From assembly GCF_004798865.1 (NCBI RefSeq), contig NW_025335854.1, forward strand, positions 2,656,416 through 2,720,415: a stretch of 64,000 nt of DNA. Reading direction: 5' to 3'. Positions 26,559 through 38,806 of this stretch are shown here, one piece after another. The position numbers and the translations under genes were made by a program. Every line of letters starts with the position of its first letter. The stretch's first letter is position 1. This DNA is from Varanus komodoensis. Taxonomy: Eukaryota > Chordata > Lepidosauria > Squamata > Varanidae. Below the pieces are notes generated by a model. That model was given only the letters and a program-made list of their open reading frames with translations, did not search any database and was not told the DNA's origin.

Positions 26559-26640
26559 GCCAGTGTGGCATGGTAGTTAGAGTGTTGGACTGGGGACTGG
26601 GGAAATCTGGGTTCTAGTCCCTGCTCTTCTGCACAAGAAT
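26559..26640 (+). mobile_element. tRNA-derived SINE, head only
   Basis: GAGCCAGTGTGGCATGGTAG, TTAGAGTGTTGGACTGGG and GGGTTCTAGTCCCTGCTC give the tRNA-like A box (TGGCATGGTAG) and B box (GGGTTCTAGTCCC) of the same SINE family seen at 52,288. It stops shortly after the B box at an A-rich run. Confidence 0.8.
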
Positions 26641-27464
26641 AAAAAAGGCAGGGTACTAATTACAATGGGAAGATTAGGCTGTTGATGGTGAATAACAGGT
26701 TATAGATATTGTATTCAGAAAAGTTATGAGAGAGGCTCATCTCCACAGATGTAGAACAAACTGCTCAGTGCTTGCACCCCTAAGGGTGCAATTCTGCGCT
26801 TAGATACTGGATGTAAATCCCATTGATTCAATATGGCTCACTCTTGAACTCACAAGCATATTTATTTATTACACTTATATGCTACCCCATAGCTCACAGC
26901 CTGTCTTTAAGAATAGCCTTAAAGGGTAAGACTGGGATTACAGGTATTCAGTTTTAAAGCCCTTTAAACTCAGTGGGGCTTGCTTCTGCATCAACAAGGA
27001 GAAGACTGCATTGTTAAATGAACAGGTGTCTTGCTGTGCAGTTTTCTCTGTGGTGTGCCCTTGATGCTCATACACCTCTGAACTTATGAGCATCCTATGC
27101 AGAGCGAGAGGTGATCTCCAGCTCCTCTCACCTCCCATTCTGTATTTTCACTAGAGAGGTTTGCTTTCGGCCATGTAGTGGGTACTCGGTGGGGAAGGGA
27201 AGCAGGTTGCAGAGAACAACAAATCACATCCTCATCTCTGCAGCCTCCTCCCCTCCCAACCCACTGGAATGCCCTTTTCTTGAGACAGGTTCCTGACCTT
27301 GGAGAGACAACCAGTGCAGTTCTTTCTGCAGCAGCTTCAGTGATGGGAGAGGAGTTGGAGCACAGATTTCTAGCACATAAAAATGAGTGCAAGCAGGTCT
27401 AAATGCACCATTTAGGGCTTCTCTGCACAAGGGCTTTAACCTGTTCTATTACCAAGTTCATTTG
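26641..27464. other. non-coding DNA with palindromic repeat B remnants
   Basis: Text near 26,965-26,990 (AAACTCAGTGGGGCTTGCTT) is one arm of the palindromic repeat B described at 39,090. A second eroded trace lies around 26,785-26,850. No gene is seen. Confidence 0.4.
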
Positions 27465-27682
27465 TTTGTTTACTATATTTATATCCTGCCTTAATTTCCC
27501 TTCGAAGGAACTTAAGCCTCTTCTAATCTTATCCTTACAACAACAACCTGGTGAGGTAGGTTGGGTTGACAGTCTGCAGCGGACACAAAGTCACCCACTG
27601 AGCTCCCTGACTGAGTGGGGACTTGAACCCAGAGCTCCCAGCTCCCCAGTCCCACACTAGGCCACTCTGGCCTCTGCTCCAG
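27465..27682 (-). mobile_element. tRNA-derived squamate SINE, near full length
   Basis: In reverse complement the head reads GCCAGAGTGGCCTAGTGTGG, the B box GGGTTCAAGTCCCCACTC, and the body CCTACCTCACCAGGTTGTTG, ending in GGATATAAATATAG and an A-rich tail. Head, body and tail are all present in order. It sits 7-8 bp from the tail of a CR1 copy. Confidence 0.85.
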
Positions 27683-27689
27683 GTTATTG

Positions 27690-28040
27690 CATAGAAACAT
27701 AGAAACAGAGTGAGTCAGAAGGGGTCTCCCGGCCATCTAGTCTGACCTCTGGCACCAGCCAGCTCCGCTCACGACATGCCCACCATGTGCATTCCAGCCT
27801 ATCTTTGAACACCCTCACCGATGGGGCCTCAACAACCTCTCATGGAAGCCCATTCCACGCCCCCAGGGTCCTGACTGTCAGGAAGTGCTTCCTGGCATCC
27901 AAATGGAACCTTGGCTCCCTGAGCTTTGCTCTGTTGGAGCGTGTCCTGCCTTCCTCTGCAGGGGAGAACAGGTCTCTACCCATCTCCATGTGACATCCCC
28001 TCACATACCTGTATGTCGCCAACATATCCCCTCTGAGTCT
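27690..28040 (-). mobile_element. CR1 LINE, ORF2 C-terminus and 3' end
   Basis: The reverse strand encodes MLATYRYVRGCHMEMGRDLF, SPAEEGRTRSNRAKLREPRF and HLDARKHFLTVRTLGAWNGLP, the CR1 ORF2 C-terminal region (…FRLDIRK.FFT.R..RHWNRLPREVVE). The 3' end is the repeated CTATGTTTCTATG tail. It is a 5'-truncated copy of the same subfamily as the long element at 36,130. Confidence 0.92.
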
Positions 28041-30645
28041 ATAGAAAGCAAAAGGGGGAAAAAGCAGCCTGGAAATAATTGAAAAGTTCAGGAGAGACCC
28101 AGGAGGATGGCAACATCATGGAAAGCTCCCCCAAACCACTTTGAGTAAGAAATTATGGATGGTCAATGCATGCCTTGCGTAGAGAAGCTGCCAACATTGG
28201 TTAGGGGAGGGGAAAGAAAAATGAGGAGGAGAAAGATGGGAGAATGGAAGGCAGATAGAGGAGAAGGAGCCAAGTGGGTGCGAAGGCAAGAAGGAAAACC
28301 CAGTAGACCCACTCAAGGATACTGAAGTGCGACGACAATGGGAGGCACCCCCATGGAAGAGTGCATGGCAAGGGAAGGGCTAGAACAGAGCAGAACACAA
28401 GCTTTTGCCAAGCCACTCTTAAGAAGACGTACCTTCTTTGCGAAGTCAGGTAAGCCTGAGGGTGCGCTCTAGGGGAGAAAAGCAGGTGATGCATGTCCCC
28501 AACCTGGTCATCTGCACTTGGGCCCTAGAAGTCTGGAAGCACTACAGGGACTAAGGACATGCATTTGCCAAGAAAGATAGAGAACAATGGAGCCTTGATG
28601 TTGAAAGAAAACTTTCAGGATAGAAAGGACAGAAAACTGGAGGGATTTTCACCTAGAGTTAGTTCAGGCTCTCTCCTAGAGCCAGCGAATGCCTCCTCTT
28701 AGCCCTAGACTGTGGTTGATCCAAACTGGAGGCTATCATGCCAACACAATTGATGTTGTTGCCACTTGCACAGAACTCCTCCGGAAAAGTGAATTTCCTT
28801 AAAGAAAAGGGTGAGGCCTGTCTCGGAGGAAATGTGGAGGATTTCTTATCCCAGTAGAAGAATTCAGTGAAATCATCATCCGGATTTCTTTACATTCAAA
28901 TAGGATCGAGAATTTTGTTGCAAAATTAAAGCCTCACATGTATTCTCCAGTGCGGTTGCATTTTAAATAGAAACCATGGTGGCTAGAGCTTTCAAGGTCC
29001 ACTAACATCCCCTAACTCCACCCAGCACCCCAACGCACAATCATGTTTTTGCACATGGTTTTCAGTTTAAGAGGTGATCGTTTTTCAAGTCGCCACTGGC
29101 TGAGTGGGGTTGTAATTGTAACAATTGTGAATGTATCATGAGCCTGAGAAGAGAACACCATGAACTTGGCCTGTGAGAAAAGAAAAAAGGAAGACAGACA
29201 GCTGTTTCAACTGATTGCTGACTCCGTGAATGACAATGAGGGCATCCATGGAAATTGCTCTGAATCAAACATACACTAGAAAGATGCAGGTTCACCTGTA
29301 GTGTAGAGATATCTGAACTCTAAGGTTCAGTTGGAATGGAAGATGTCAACACAATTGCTCCATCCTTCTATTTTTCAATGGTGTGGATTCATGTCTTGCA
29401 ATGTTCTCAGAATGCCTGAGAACTGATGAATGGATTTCATCGTTATTCAGGTCAAAAGGCCATTACACAATAAAATGCCTACTCTATACAGTATTTTACC
29501 TCCGACAGTGAAAACACTCCATTCAGCTGCATATGCCAGTTTAATAAATGTGGACAATAAATTCTGGAAAGGATAGAAATTTCCTTAAAGCCACAGAAAT
29601 ATGCGATAACTTTCCCCCCTCTCAAAATTGCAAGATGGGGGGCAGATTTTAATTAATATGTGGCCTTTTGTCATTTAAATGTTTTAGGTCTCAGCAGACA
29701 AACCTTTGGAATGCAAAAATTATGCATGTATACGAAAACATGCTGATAGCAGAACACATGTACGATTTCAAACATTCTGTTCTTTTAATTTTAATGACTG
29801 GGTCATAATTTCAGTTTAAGGGCAATACTGTCCCCCTTCCCTTTATCCTCCTCCCAAATGTCTCCAAAAGCCAAGCACAATTTCTGCTGACTAAACATGC
29901 CTTGGATGAGCTTTTTAAATGACAAATTACAGCACCGTTGCATGCCGAGAGAGAACTCATTAAAGCTGGTGTGCAGTCAGTCAGTTTGAAAAGGTGGCAG
30001 TATTTGCTCACACAAAATGTTCGCAGCAGAAGCGAGTCTGCAAGGAAGCCAAGGAAAAACGAGCTGCATCGTATCTGCTACATGGGTCCAAAACTGGTAT
30101 CTTGGACTAGAAATCCCATCTCCCCCAAAGCCCTAACTTTGGTGCACTTTCCCATCTTACCTCAAATGTTTTAATAAAATAAATAAATAAAATCTATTCT
30201 GCCTCATTATTTTCACTGCACACTGCCACATCCTTCCATGTTCCCATTCCATCAGGGATCATGTAGTGCATTGGGAGACCAGTGCTGATTCCATGACAAC
30301 ATTATAATGAGCACAAGGACAAGCAAGTCCTTTCTGTCTCAGGATTATCCTCCAAAACTTTACTTCTTTGTATGCGGGGAGGAAATTTTGCTTGTGAAAC
30401 TCATTCTTTCCTTGCCTATAAAGAAGGGGAGCTGAGCCAGAGAAAAAGGTAATGCCCAAAGCCATCTGAAATTTCCATGAGGGGTGGGTTTTTAAGCAAA
30501 GACTTGTGCATCTTTGCATCAAGAAGGAATTATATTTCCCAATTTAACTTCTAGCTTTAATTGCATTTATTTGGAACATCTGTATGCAGCTCTTTATCCA
30601 ATAGATTTCTGGCCAGTAATAGTAAATATCTCACCCAACACTGGA
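28041..30645. other. unannotated non-coding DNA
   Basis: No gene recognised. A short (AAAT)n tract lies at 30,172-30,195. The stretch about 29,560-30,050 is unique and AT-rich and might be conserved, but that is only an impression. Confidence 0.4.
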
Positions 30646-30649
30646 CAGA

Positions 30650-30890
30650 TTCGTGAAGGAGGAGGCTATCGGTGGATACTAGCCTTGCTGGCTGTGTGCT
30701 CACTCCTTTAACAGAGGTGGCCTGCCTGCATGCACCCACTGCTGCGGAGCTTGGGCAGGAGGAGGTCCTGCACCCATCCTGCTTGCAGGATCCTGTGGGC
30801 AGTTGGTTTGCCACTATGTGCACCGAGTGCTGGACTAGATGGCCCTTGGGTCTGATCCAGCAGGGCTTTTCTTATGTCCTTGTGTTCTTA
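30650..30890 (+). mobile_element. CR1-clade LINE 3' end (GGATCAGACC-tail family)
   Basis: The text GCTGGACTAGATGGCCCTTG, GGTCTGATCCAGCAGGGCTT and TTCTTATGTCCTTGTGTTCT is the 3' terminus of a non-LTR family also present on the minus strand at 55,673-56,150. The copy is 5'-truncated just past the end of ORF2. The family is distinct in sequence from the ATGTTTC-tail CR1 copies here; I cannot name its subfamily. Confidence 0.75.
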
Positions 30891-30999
30891 AATATTCAAA
30901 CAGATGATCTATAACCTTCCTTGACCCAGTACTCTCAAGATGTTTTGGAATGCAACTTCTATTAGCCCCTGCCAATAAGAAGGGACTCTGAGAACGGGA

Positions 31000-31275
31000 G
31001 TTCAACATGGAATAATGGGCTCAGGTTACATGAAGCCAGGTTCTGGCTGGACATTGGTGGTGGCAACTTCCTGACTGTTAGAGCAGTACAGTGATGGAGC
31101 CCATGACCGAAGGAGTTTGTGGGCTCTCACACTGGAGGCATGCAAGCAGCAGTTGGACAGCTGCCTTCATCTATCTATAATATGATATGGTATCTCCTAT
31201 TAGGGCTGCTTTAATTAGAGTCCTGCATTGAGCAGGGACTTGGGCTCAATGGCCTTATAGGTCCTCCTCCAACTT
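31000..31275 (+). mobile_element. CR1 LINE 3' end
   Basis: Plus-strand text AGGTTCTGGCTGGACATTGG, CAACTTCCTGACTGTTAGAG, CAGTACAGTGATGGAGCC parallels the CR1 ORF2 C-terminus (FRLDI..NFLTVRAVQQW). It ends with CTCAATGGCCTTATAGGTCC and TCCTCCAACTT. The reading frame is no longer open, so this is an old copy. Confidence 0.8.
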
Positions 31276-31517
31276 AATCAATCAATCAATCAATCAATCA
31301 ATTATTCTCCCTTTCAAGGAACACAAGGTGGCTAACATAATTCTTCTGCTCCCCTCAATCTTATTATCAGGACAACAACCCTGTGAGGTAGCTTGGACTG
31401 AGAGTCTGTGACTGGCCCAGAGATACCCAGTTGACGACATGGCTGAGCAGGGGCTGGAACCCAGATCGCCTGAGTCCCAGTCCCATACTCAACCCCTATG
31501 CCATGCCGACTCTCTAC
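31276..31517 (-). mobile_element. tRNA-derived squamate SINE, near full length
   Basis: It begins with an (ATCA)n tail tract, then the reverse complement of the SINE body (CACAAGGTGGCTAACATAAT; CAACAACCCTGTGAGGTAG) and head (GGGGCTGGAACCCAGATCGC; CCTATGCCATGCCGACTC). Its tail abuts the end of the plus-strand CR1, so the two were inserted tail to tail. Confidence 0.85.
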
Positions 31518-32230
31518 CATTCTGTGATTATTCTGTGGTCCCATCATCTAGATGGTAGCAGGTTAGAGAAAGTTGATATACACTGCCTGCTAGTATGTTT
31601 TATACAAATTATATATCAGAGTCATCTTTTGTATTTGCATTTTTCAAAATCTGCATAGGACTTAAGATTTTGGAATCATCATATTTGGAACACTAATGGA
31701 TAATATTATTTTGAAGACTTGCCATGGTAGACACTGCCCTTATATTCCTAATAGTTTGTACAACTGATATGAAAGAATTTGACTTATGTGAACTGTTCCA
31801 TGTATTTTTATGCAGGGCCAGGCTGTCCACATACAGCTTTTCAAACTGTTCTTCAAAAGTTCTGCTGGTTGAATGAGCAACGTGGGCAATTGGATTTGGT
31901 TACACTTGTACATTCAGATAAAGAATGGCTGATTTCCACATTTAATCAGTGCATCTTCCCCTTGTGAAAAACTGCATTATCTAGTACTGAAACTGTGGAT
32001 GGTTCAAGGAGATCAGTAGTGTCCTTTCACCTTTCTTACTGAAATTATGCTAAAATTACTGGGATATTTTAAAGTAGTAACATCGCTGCTGAAGCAGAAG
32101 GTTCTGGAATCAGAAACAACATTTAAACATATTGTCTGTGTTGGGAGGCAGTTGAAAGAAATGCAAAATAGTACTATTTTCAACAACACTCTTGTAGCAG
32201 CCAAGAAAACATGTGAATCTGTTGACAATG
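31518..32230. other. unannotated non-coding DNA
   Basis: No gene or repeat that I can support. Confidence 0.4.
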
Positions 32231-32239
32231 AAGCATCAT

Positions 32240-32345
32240 CAAAACATAGATTTATGCAGTTGGAAGGGGCTTAGCAGGCCATTGGGTCCAACTGCTTGCT
32301 CAGTGCAGAACTCATCTCTCATCCAGATTCCAACCAGGCCTGACG
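32240..32345 (-). mobile_element. CR1 LINE 3' end fragment
   Basis: ATAGATTTATGCAGTTGGAA, GGGGCTTAGCAGGCCATTGG and GTCCAACTGC match the reverse complement of a CR1 3' terminus. It is short and diverged. Confidence 0.6.
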
Positions 32346-32489
32346 CTGCTTAACTTCCAAGGAAAGCTGATTGTAATAAAGTCAGAGTATGGATAAGTCA
32401 GATTCCATGGCAAAATACCCAGCAGGAAGAGGAGTCCAAGAAGTGTGTCAAGGGGGAATTTTATTAGATCTGCAGAAAATTGGATGGGA

Positions 32490-32875
32490 TGACTAATACA
32501 TTAGAAGAGAGAAACAAAAATCAAATGATCTTGATAGGTTAAACAACTATGCAGAAAATAACAGCATGGAATTTAACTGAGATGAGTGCAAAGTTCTTCA
32601 TTTAGAAAAAATAAAATGCACATGTGTGCAAAGGGAAATTCTTGGCTTGGCATTAGTGCATGTAAAAAGATCCTGCTGTTGAAGCTGAATATGAGTCAGC
32701 TGTATGATGCTGCTGCAAAAGAGGCAGACAAAATTTTAGATTGCATCAGCAGGGGTATATTTTCAAAATAATAGGAAACGATAGTTCTACTCCATTTTTT
32801 GCTGGTAAAACCTCACTTCAAATACTGTATCCCATTGTGGATGCTGCACTGGAATGAGTTCAGAGAAGGGGAAAA
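32490..32875 (+). mobile_element. CR1-clade LINE, internal reverse-transcriptase fragment
   Basis: The plus-strand translation yields LDRLNNYAENNSMEFN*DEC, KVLHLEK, and SCMMLLQKRQTKF*IASAG in shifting frames, following the CR1 order of LDRL..WA..N.M.FN..KC.VLHLG, then LNMSQQCDAAAKKAN.ILGCI, then SALVRPHLEYCVQFWAP. It carries stops and frameshifts. The piece ends where the next RTE fragment begins. Confidence 0.75.
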
Positions 32876-33045
32876 AGATTCAGTTGCCATACTTTGGACA
32901 CATCATGAGAAGGCAAGAGAGAAGACAATCATGTCTTCTGGAGAAGACCATTATGTAAGGGAAACTGGAAGGCAGAAGATGAAAGGGAAGAACTGTGATC
33001 TCTTCTCTATCATCCAAGAACGTAGGACATGAAATCATAGGCTTA
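32876..33045 (+). mobile_element. RTE/BovB LINE 3' fragment
   Basis: GCCATACTTTGGACACATCA, TGAGAAGGCAAGAGAGAAGA, CAATCATGTC encode the YFGHIMRRQ…EKTIM text of the RTE ORF2 C-terminus. It directly follows the CR1 fragment, which suggests insertion into it or joint truncation. Confidence 0.7.
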
Positions 33046-36000
33046 AGTCACAGGAAGGTAGATCTCAGTTGAACAGCCATGGGGCAGTGGAGATGGGGAG
33101 ACTTCCTAAGGATCAGAACAGTGGAACAAACAGCCTATGGAGATGGTGGATTGTTTGCCAGAGGCACTCAAGCAAATACTGAAAGCCATCAGAAATGCTT
33201 TAAACTAGATTCTTTCACTGAGCAGAGGATTGGATTTGATACAACACTATATGGTAAGAATATTCCAGTCGTAGCTTGTTCCTGATATTTTACTAGTGGG
33301 TTATTCTTGATTGCCCCCTTTTTCTTAATTGGTAGGAAGAACTCTATTGTTAAGGTTGCTTAGTGAACATGTTTGCATATGAATAAATTACAATCCGGCT
33401 GCAAAAATAAAAGCTGAATAAAAGCAGCTTACTACTTTCTATTTAAAAGGTATACCAATCAGCAAAAACTACTCCGTTTTCCGCTATAGATTTTCGGACT
33501 GGCTGCATGACAGGCAGAGATAAAATCAGGTTTATTAATGAGTATCTATTAAATAGAAATGTCCAGCTAGTCAGTACGCCCTGTCAAATGACCCTTTATG
33601 AGACATAAAGTTATGTTACATTCACACACTACAGTTTGGAAAGCTCCCTTGGAATATTTTCTTCCACTGCCTCCATGCTGGTCCACTGGGGTCATTATAG
33701 GGGTCCCTCTTGTCTCACATAATCAAAACTTGGGGTATTTTTTCCATTTCCTCTGGAATTTCAAGAACTACAGCTAAGACCTACAGTAACCCCCCAGGTA
33801 GTGAGGTGATAATTCCAGACCACATTGCTCTTGAGAACGCATACTTCTGTCATTTGATTTATGCCCAGTGAGCTCATTCATGAAGACATGTTAGCCATTA
33901 AACCTCTTCACATGTTCATTCTTCATTCCATGGCAAGTGAACACAATCCAAACCTACTCCTTCCATTATTGCATCCCCTGCCCTGCATGAGTGGAGGATA
34001 ACCATCTTCCAATACCCGTGTGATTAGAAACCCCGATTTTCAAAGTTTTCTTCATCACATGAAGGCTCTTCTAAGATGCAAGAGGCCCCCTTCTTTAGAC
34101 TGCTGCCTTCCCCAGGTAGAGAATGACATGAAGCAATAAGGAACAAGGTGGGGTTGAATACATCCTCCCCAGGTATATTTAGCCTATTCGGGTCTAACAT
34201 GCCTGAGATGGGCTACTTATTTAATTACTCTCTGGCTACTTAGAAATCAGTAACAGTTGCATTTGAACGTCAGACACATCTGGAAAAAAATGCATCAACA
34301 GGTGACTGGAGAGAAAAATATTTCTTCCATGGGGTTTCATTCGCACATCTACAAACTAGTGTTTGATTGATAATCGGTACATCTGGAGTTGCAAGGAAAT
34401 CCCCCACCCTTTTCAATCTCAAATTGGTCAGTAACCACTTGCTCTTTAAGCACATGGCCAACATGAATCTAGTTTCTGGTTGAGCAAGATTGTGCTATAG
34501 GTTATAAAGACCAGGATTTGGGCTCTGGGAAAGGAACTGGATCTGGACCTGCCAGGCTTGCAGGAAGATTAATTATTCCTTGTCTGATTGGTTCCTTTCA
34601 AATTCATGATTCACTGCAAGCCCGGAGGAGGTGGTGTTTAATGGAAATGCAGGAAAATGCTCCTCATGTGTGATTGGTCAGCCCAAGGAGATACAGAATG
34701 ACAGCAATTCTGAGAACCAACTAGCAGCTCCAGGTAGTCATCAGGGGTGGACTCTGGGGATGAAACTGAGAGGGAGAGTTCCCTTGCCACTCTGCTCATG
34801 GGCCACTAATAGTTTTGGTTATTGAATCACTGACTGCCCTCTGTATCCTACCTATTTCCAATGCTCTTCTGTATCTTCATTGCTTCGGACAATGTTTCGC
34901 CCACAGTTGACAGTGTTGGGAAGGCATTTTACCCACTGGTGTAATGATACTTTGTTGTGTAATGAGAGGTTTGCAGAATTATTGGTGCAATCATTGCATT
35001 GTTCTGCTACTCCCACGGCAATGCATGTGAAAGTCTGCAATGTTTCAGGAGCTGGAGAAATTGGACTGGATCCATTTGAAGGCAGCTGGGGCATCCTGCT
35101 CTCCAAAAAGGGGTCCATTAAAAGGATCCTTGGCTGGCTTTCAGCATACCAGCCCAGCCTGGGCACTCCACCATTGGGCCTCCACCATTCATCCAGGTTG
35201 CAGGATGGACTCATACTTCCAGTCCACACCATGTGAGCCCAAGTCTCCCACTGCTACCAAGATTTAAAATCAAAATTGAAAAGCAACATGATAAACTTTG
35301 CAATTTTAAAAAGTCCACCAGGAATTATGAAATTATATACTAAGATTAAGTTAGAATTTTATTTGGGTTCCTTTGTTTCATGAGCTAACACCTATTAGGA
35401 CTGTACCACTTTTGTACCTATCTACACAGTATATATGAATCCTAAGGTTTCTTTAGATTTAATGCATAGCCTCATCACACCTAAACACTATGCATATGTG
35501 CATATATATGGTGACAACTGACATGCAAAATATCACTTGCACATGTGTGTGGATCAACTACGTGCTTAAAATTTGTTCATGTAAGTAATCCCACTATTCA
35601 ATGTATAAATTCAACTTTCAGATTTGGAAATAGCATTGCCCTAAAAAATATACCACGATTTTTTTCCTCTCATCTACACCTTAGGAAACAACACCATGAG
35701 GCCACTACTGAAATGAAGTTGTTCCCAAAACTATGCTCAGGATTCTTATCTGAACATTTTTATTTCTCAAACATCCATGGAATCTCTGATTATCTGACAT
35801 CCTATAATATTTTATTCTGGTATGCAATACTTGATGACATTTGATAGTTGACATTAATCTGTGCTGCATACAGATCGAATACAGATGTGATGAGATTGCA
35901 TTTGATGGCCGCAACCAAACAGAGAAATGAATTTTTCCAAAAGCTGTTCACCAAAAGGAGGCAAAGAAACACATATGGTGAATATAAAAGTTTGGCATTT

Positions 36001-36114
36001 CTGTGAGAACAATATCTGTTACACTGAAATGAAATAAAGGACTATCGTCCTATGCAGTGACATGTTTAATACAAGTTTATACTTAGCCCTGCATTCGTGG
36101 CCAAAAGAGCAGAG
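33046..36114. other. unannotated non-coding DNA
   Basis: No gene recognised in about 3 kb. Unique sequence at 33,360-33,610 is listed separately as a possible conserved element. Frames near 34,850-35,240 overlap on both strands and have no domain. Confidence 0.4.
33360..33610. promoter_or_regulatory. candidate conserved non-coding element (unverified)
   Basis: Unique, non-coding DNA with CGGACTGGCTGCATGACAGG, GGTTTATTAATGAG and several TAAT/ATTA cores. It lies about 7 kb upstream of the candidate promoter island. Evidence is compositional only. Confidence 0.2.
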
Positions 36115-36129
36115 TAACATGCAATGGCA

Positions 36130-38806
36130 TTTGATACATAAAGAAACATAGAAACAGAGCAAGTCAGAAGGGGTCTCCCGGGCCATCCAGTCTGACCTCC
36201 GGCACCAGCCGGCTCTGCTCACGACATGCGCACCATGTGCATGTCCATCCTATCTTTGAACACCCTCACCGATGGGGCCTCAACGACCTCTCTTGGAAGC
36301 CCATTCCACACCCTCGGGGTCCTAACTGTCAGGAAGTGCTTCCTGGCATCTAAATGGAAGCTTGGTTCCCTGAGCTTCGCTCCATTGGAGCACGTCCTGC
36401 CTTCCTCTGCAGGGGAGAACAGGTCTCTACCCATCTCCATGTGACATCCCCTCACATACCTGTATGCCGCCAACATATCCCCACTGAATCTCCTCTTCCC
36501 CAGGCTGAAGAGACCCATTTCCCTCAGTCTCACCTCATACCCCATCCCCTGCAAACCAGCCACCAACCTTGTGGCCCTACACTGCACTGACTCTAACCTG
36601 GCTATATCCTTTCTGTAAAGAGGGGCCCCAAACTGAGCGCAATACTCCAGTTGTGGGCGCACCAGAGTCATATAGAGTGGTAGTAATACCTCTCTCAATC
36701 TAGAAGCCACACTTATGGCTATGCAACCAAGGGTGGCGTTTGCCCTCTTGACCACCGCATCACACTGCTGACTCATGTTTATCCTGCAGTCAACCAGTAA
36801 CCTGAGGTCCCTTTCACAAGTGCTGCTCTCCAGCCACTTGTCCCCCAACCTGTACTTATGACAGCTATTCCTATGCCTTAAGTGCAAGTCCTTGCACTTA
36901 TCCACATTGAAAGCCATCCTGTTGTCTCCTGCCCACTTCCATAGTCTGTCCAGATCCTTTTGGATCTGGAGTACCTGCTCCTCAGTTGTGGCCACTGCTC
37001 CAGTTTTAGTGTCGTCTGCGCATTTGATCAGCAGACTGTTCACCCCTTCTTCCATGTCATTGATGAAAAGATTAAACAGGATCGGCCCCAGGACAGAGCC
37101 CTGGGGGACCCCACTTGTCACTGCCCACCATCCCGATGATTCCCCACAAATGTTACCCTCTGCTTTCAGTCAGTCAACCATGTCCTAATCCACTGGACAG
37201 TGCTTTGGTGTATCCCAAAACTCCTCAGTTTCTCCACCAGGATATCATGGGGCTGAAATCCAGGTATACAACATCCACTGCATCCCCTCCATCTAGCCAT
37301 CTTGAAACCTTGTCATAGAATTCCACAAGGTTTGTCTGGCAGGACTTGTTTTTGCAGAAGCCGTGTTGTGTGGCTGCCAGTCTCCCTTCCCTATCTAGCA
37401 TCACTAGATCTCTCTCTATTATGAGCCTTTCCATTGTTTTCCTACAATGGACATAAGGCTAACAGGTTTGTAATTCCCCATGTCCCTTCTAATACCCTTC
37501 TGGAGAATTGGGACCACTGATGCCATCCTCCAGTCCTCTGGAACTTCACCCGTTCTCCAGGAGGCCTCAAAAATGGAGGCCAGCGGGCGTGAGAGAAACC
37601 CTGCCAACTGTCTGAGTACTCTCGGGTGTAACCCGTCAGGGCCTGATGTCTTTGTAATGTCCAATGCCTTGAGGAGCCCCTCAACTTCAAGGGGGGTGAC
37701 TCTAATTTGTGCCCCTAAGTCCCCAGCCTCATCTAATCTCCTATGAGGATCTCCCCCGTCCTGCTTTGGGGAGAACACAGACGCAGAAGAGTCATTTAGC
37801 ATCTGTGCCTGTTCCCTCATATCAGTCACTGGATCTCCTTCCTCCTTATTTAGTGGTCCCACCACTTGTCTCCCCTTCCTCTTCCTATTTACATGCTGAA
37901 AGAAGCCCTTTTTGTTGCTCTTGATATTCTTGGCAAGTCTCAGCTCGTAATCAGCCTTAGCCTTGCGAAGAATCCTTCTGCAATGGGCCTCCTCCTCCCG
38001 GTATACCCTTTTGTCTATTTGCCCCAGTACCCATTTCCTATGGAGGTTCCTCTTTCGTCTAATCCATCTAACCACCTCCTTTTGCATCCATGGCGGTACT
38101 CTCCTCCGCCTCCCCACCTTACTAACTAGAGGCATCGTCAAGGCTTGAGTCTCCAAATCCTCCCCTGCTGGCCTTCTCCTCCTGTGGGTGACATGCCTCC
38201 ATGTCTCCTTGGCTGCTCCTCCTGTGGCCTCTCCCTCAACCCTCTGTCCAGAGGGGGGCTGCCCCCCGGGGGCCTGGAGAGCTCTCTCGGCCCTCAGGCA
38301 CCTCACCTCCTCCTCTAGCAGGACCACCAGCTTGCACCTGGGGGAGAAGGGTGAACATGTTGCAGCTGTCGCAGCGGACAGCAACGCCCATGACTCCCGC
38401 CAAGGCCATCTCCTGGTCTGCCATTGGGATCCCTTTCGAGACCTTAGCTTGGTTCCCTGCCTTGTCTGTCCTGCAGTTCCCCTCACTCGCCCAGTTCTCC
38501 CAGACAAAAACCCACACAAGGATAAAATAAAATTTAAATTGGAGGAAAAACAAAGGAAAACAAAGCAAAGCACAAAACAGAACAGCACAAAACAAAAGAA
38601 AAGAAAAGAAAGAAAAGCAGTGCAATAAAAAAAAACAATAAAACAAAACAAACTAACAAAAAACCCCTCAGCCTTCCAGGGAAGGGAGTCCGCAGGCATG
38701 GACTTCCAATACATTTTATTGGTGATTGAAAGTCCGTGGCATTTTGTATTTTACTATATTTGATACTGGACACTAATTGGTGTCTTGAGCTGATAACATT
38801 TGAGCA
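36130..38806 (-). mobile_element. CR1 LINE, internally deleted (ORF1-like region joined to RT)
   Basis: Read on the minus strand, a 431-codon frame (38,714 to 37,419) runs from an ORF1-like part with a coiled-coil-type stretch (LLEEEVRCLRAERAL) into ORF2 text: RRRRVPPWMQKEVVRWIRRK, YELRLAKNIKSNKKGFFQHV, TSGPDGLHPRVLRQLAGF, EVPEDWRMASVVPI. A second frame covers NKSCQTNLVEFYDKV and VVYLDF. A 300-codon frame (37,121 to 36,219) holds TSGVPQGSVLGPILFNLFIN, the CADDT catalytic box, LNMSQQCDA-type and EVVEAPSVRVF text to the stop. The APE endonuclease domain and the rest of ORF1 are absent. About 6 codons after YLDF (family: SKAFDTVPHD) are missing and frames shift twice, so it cannot be active. The 3' tail is CTATGTTTCTATG-like. 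TAAYATGCAATGGCA flanks it (36,115-36,129 and 38,807-38,821; one mismatch), a candidate target duplication. A 9-bp alternative also exists. Confidence 0.93.
38520..38660 (-). repeat. T-rich tract in CR1 5' region
   Basis: On the CR1 sense (minus) strand this is a long T-rich, TTTTG/TTTCT-type stretch lying upstream of the ORF1-like region. It produces a Phe/Leu/Cys-rich open frame that should not be read as a membrane protein. Confidence 0.7.

Noticed and set aside
38236-38773. Phe/Leu/Cys-rich minus-strand frames suggesting a membrane protein
   Set aside because: They translate the T-rich 5' tract of the CR1 element.
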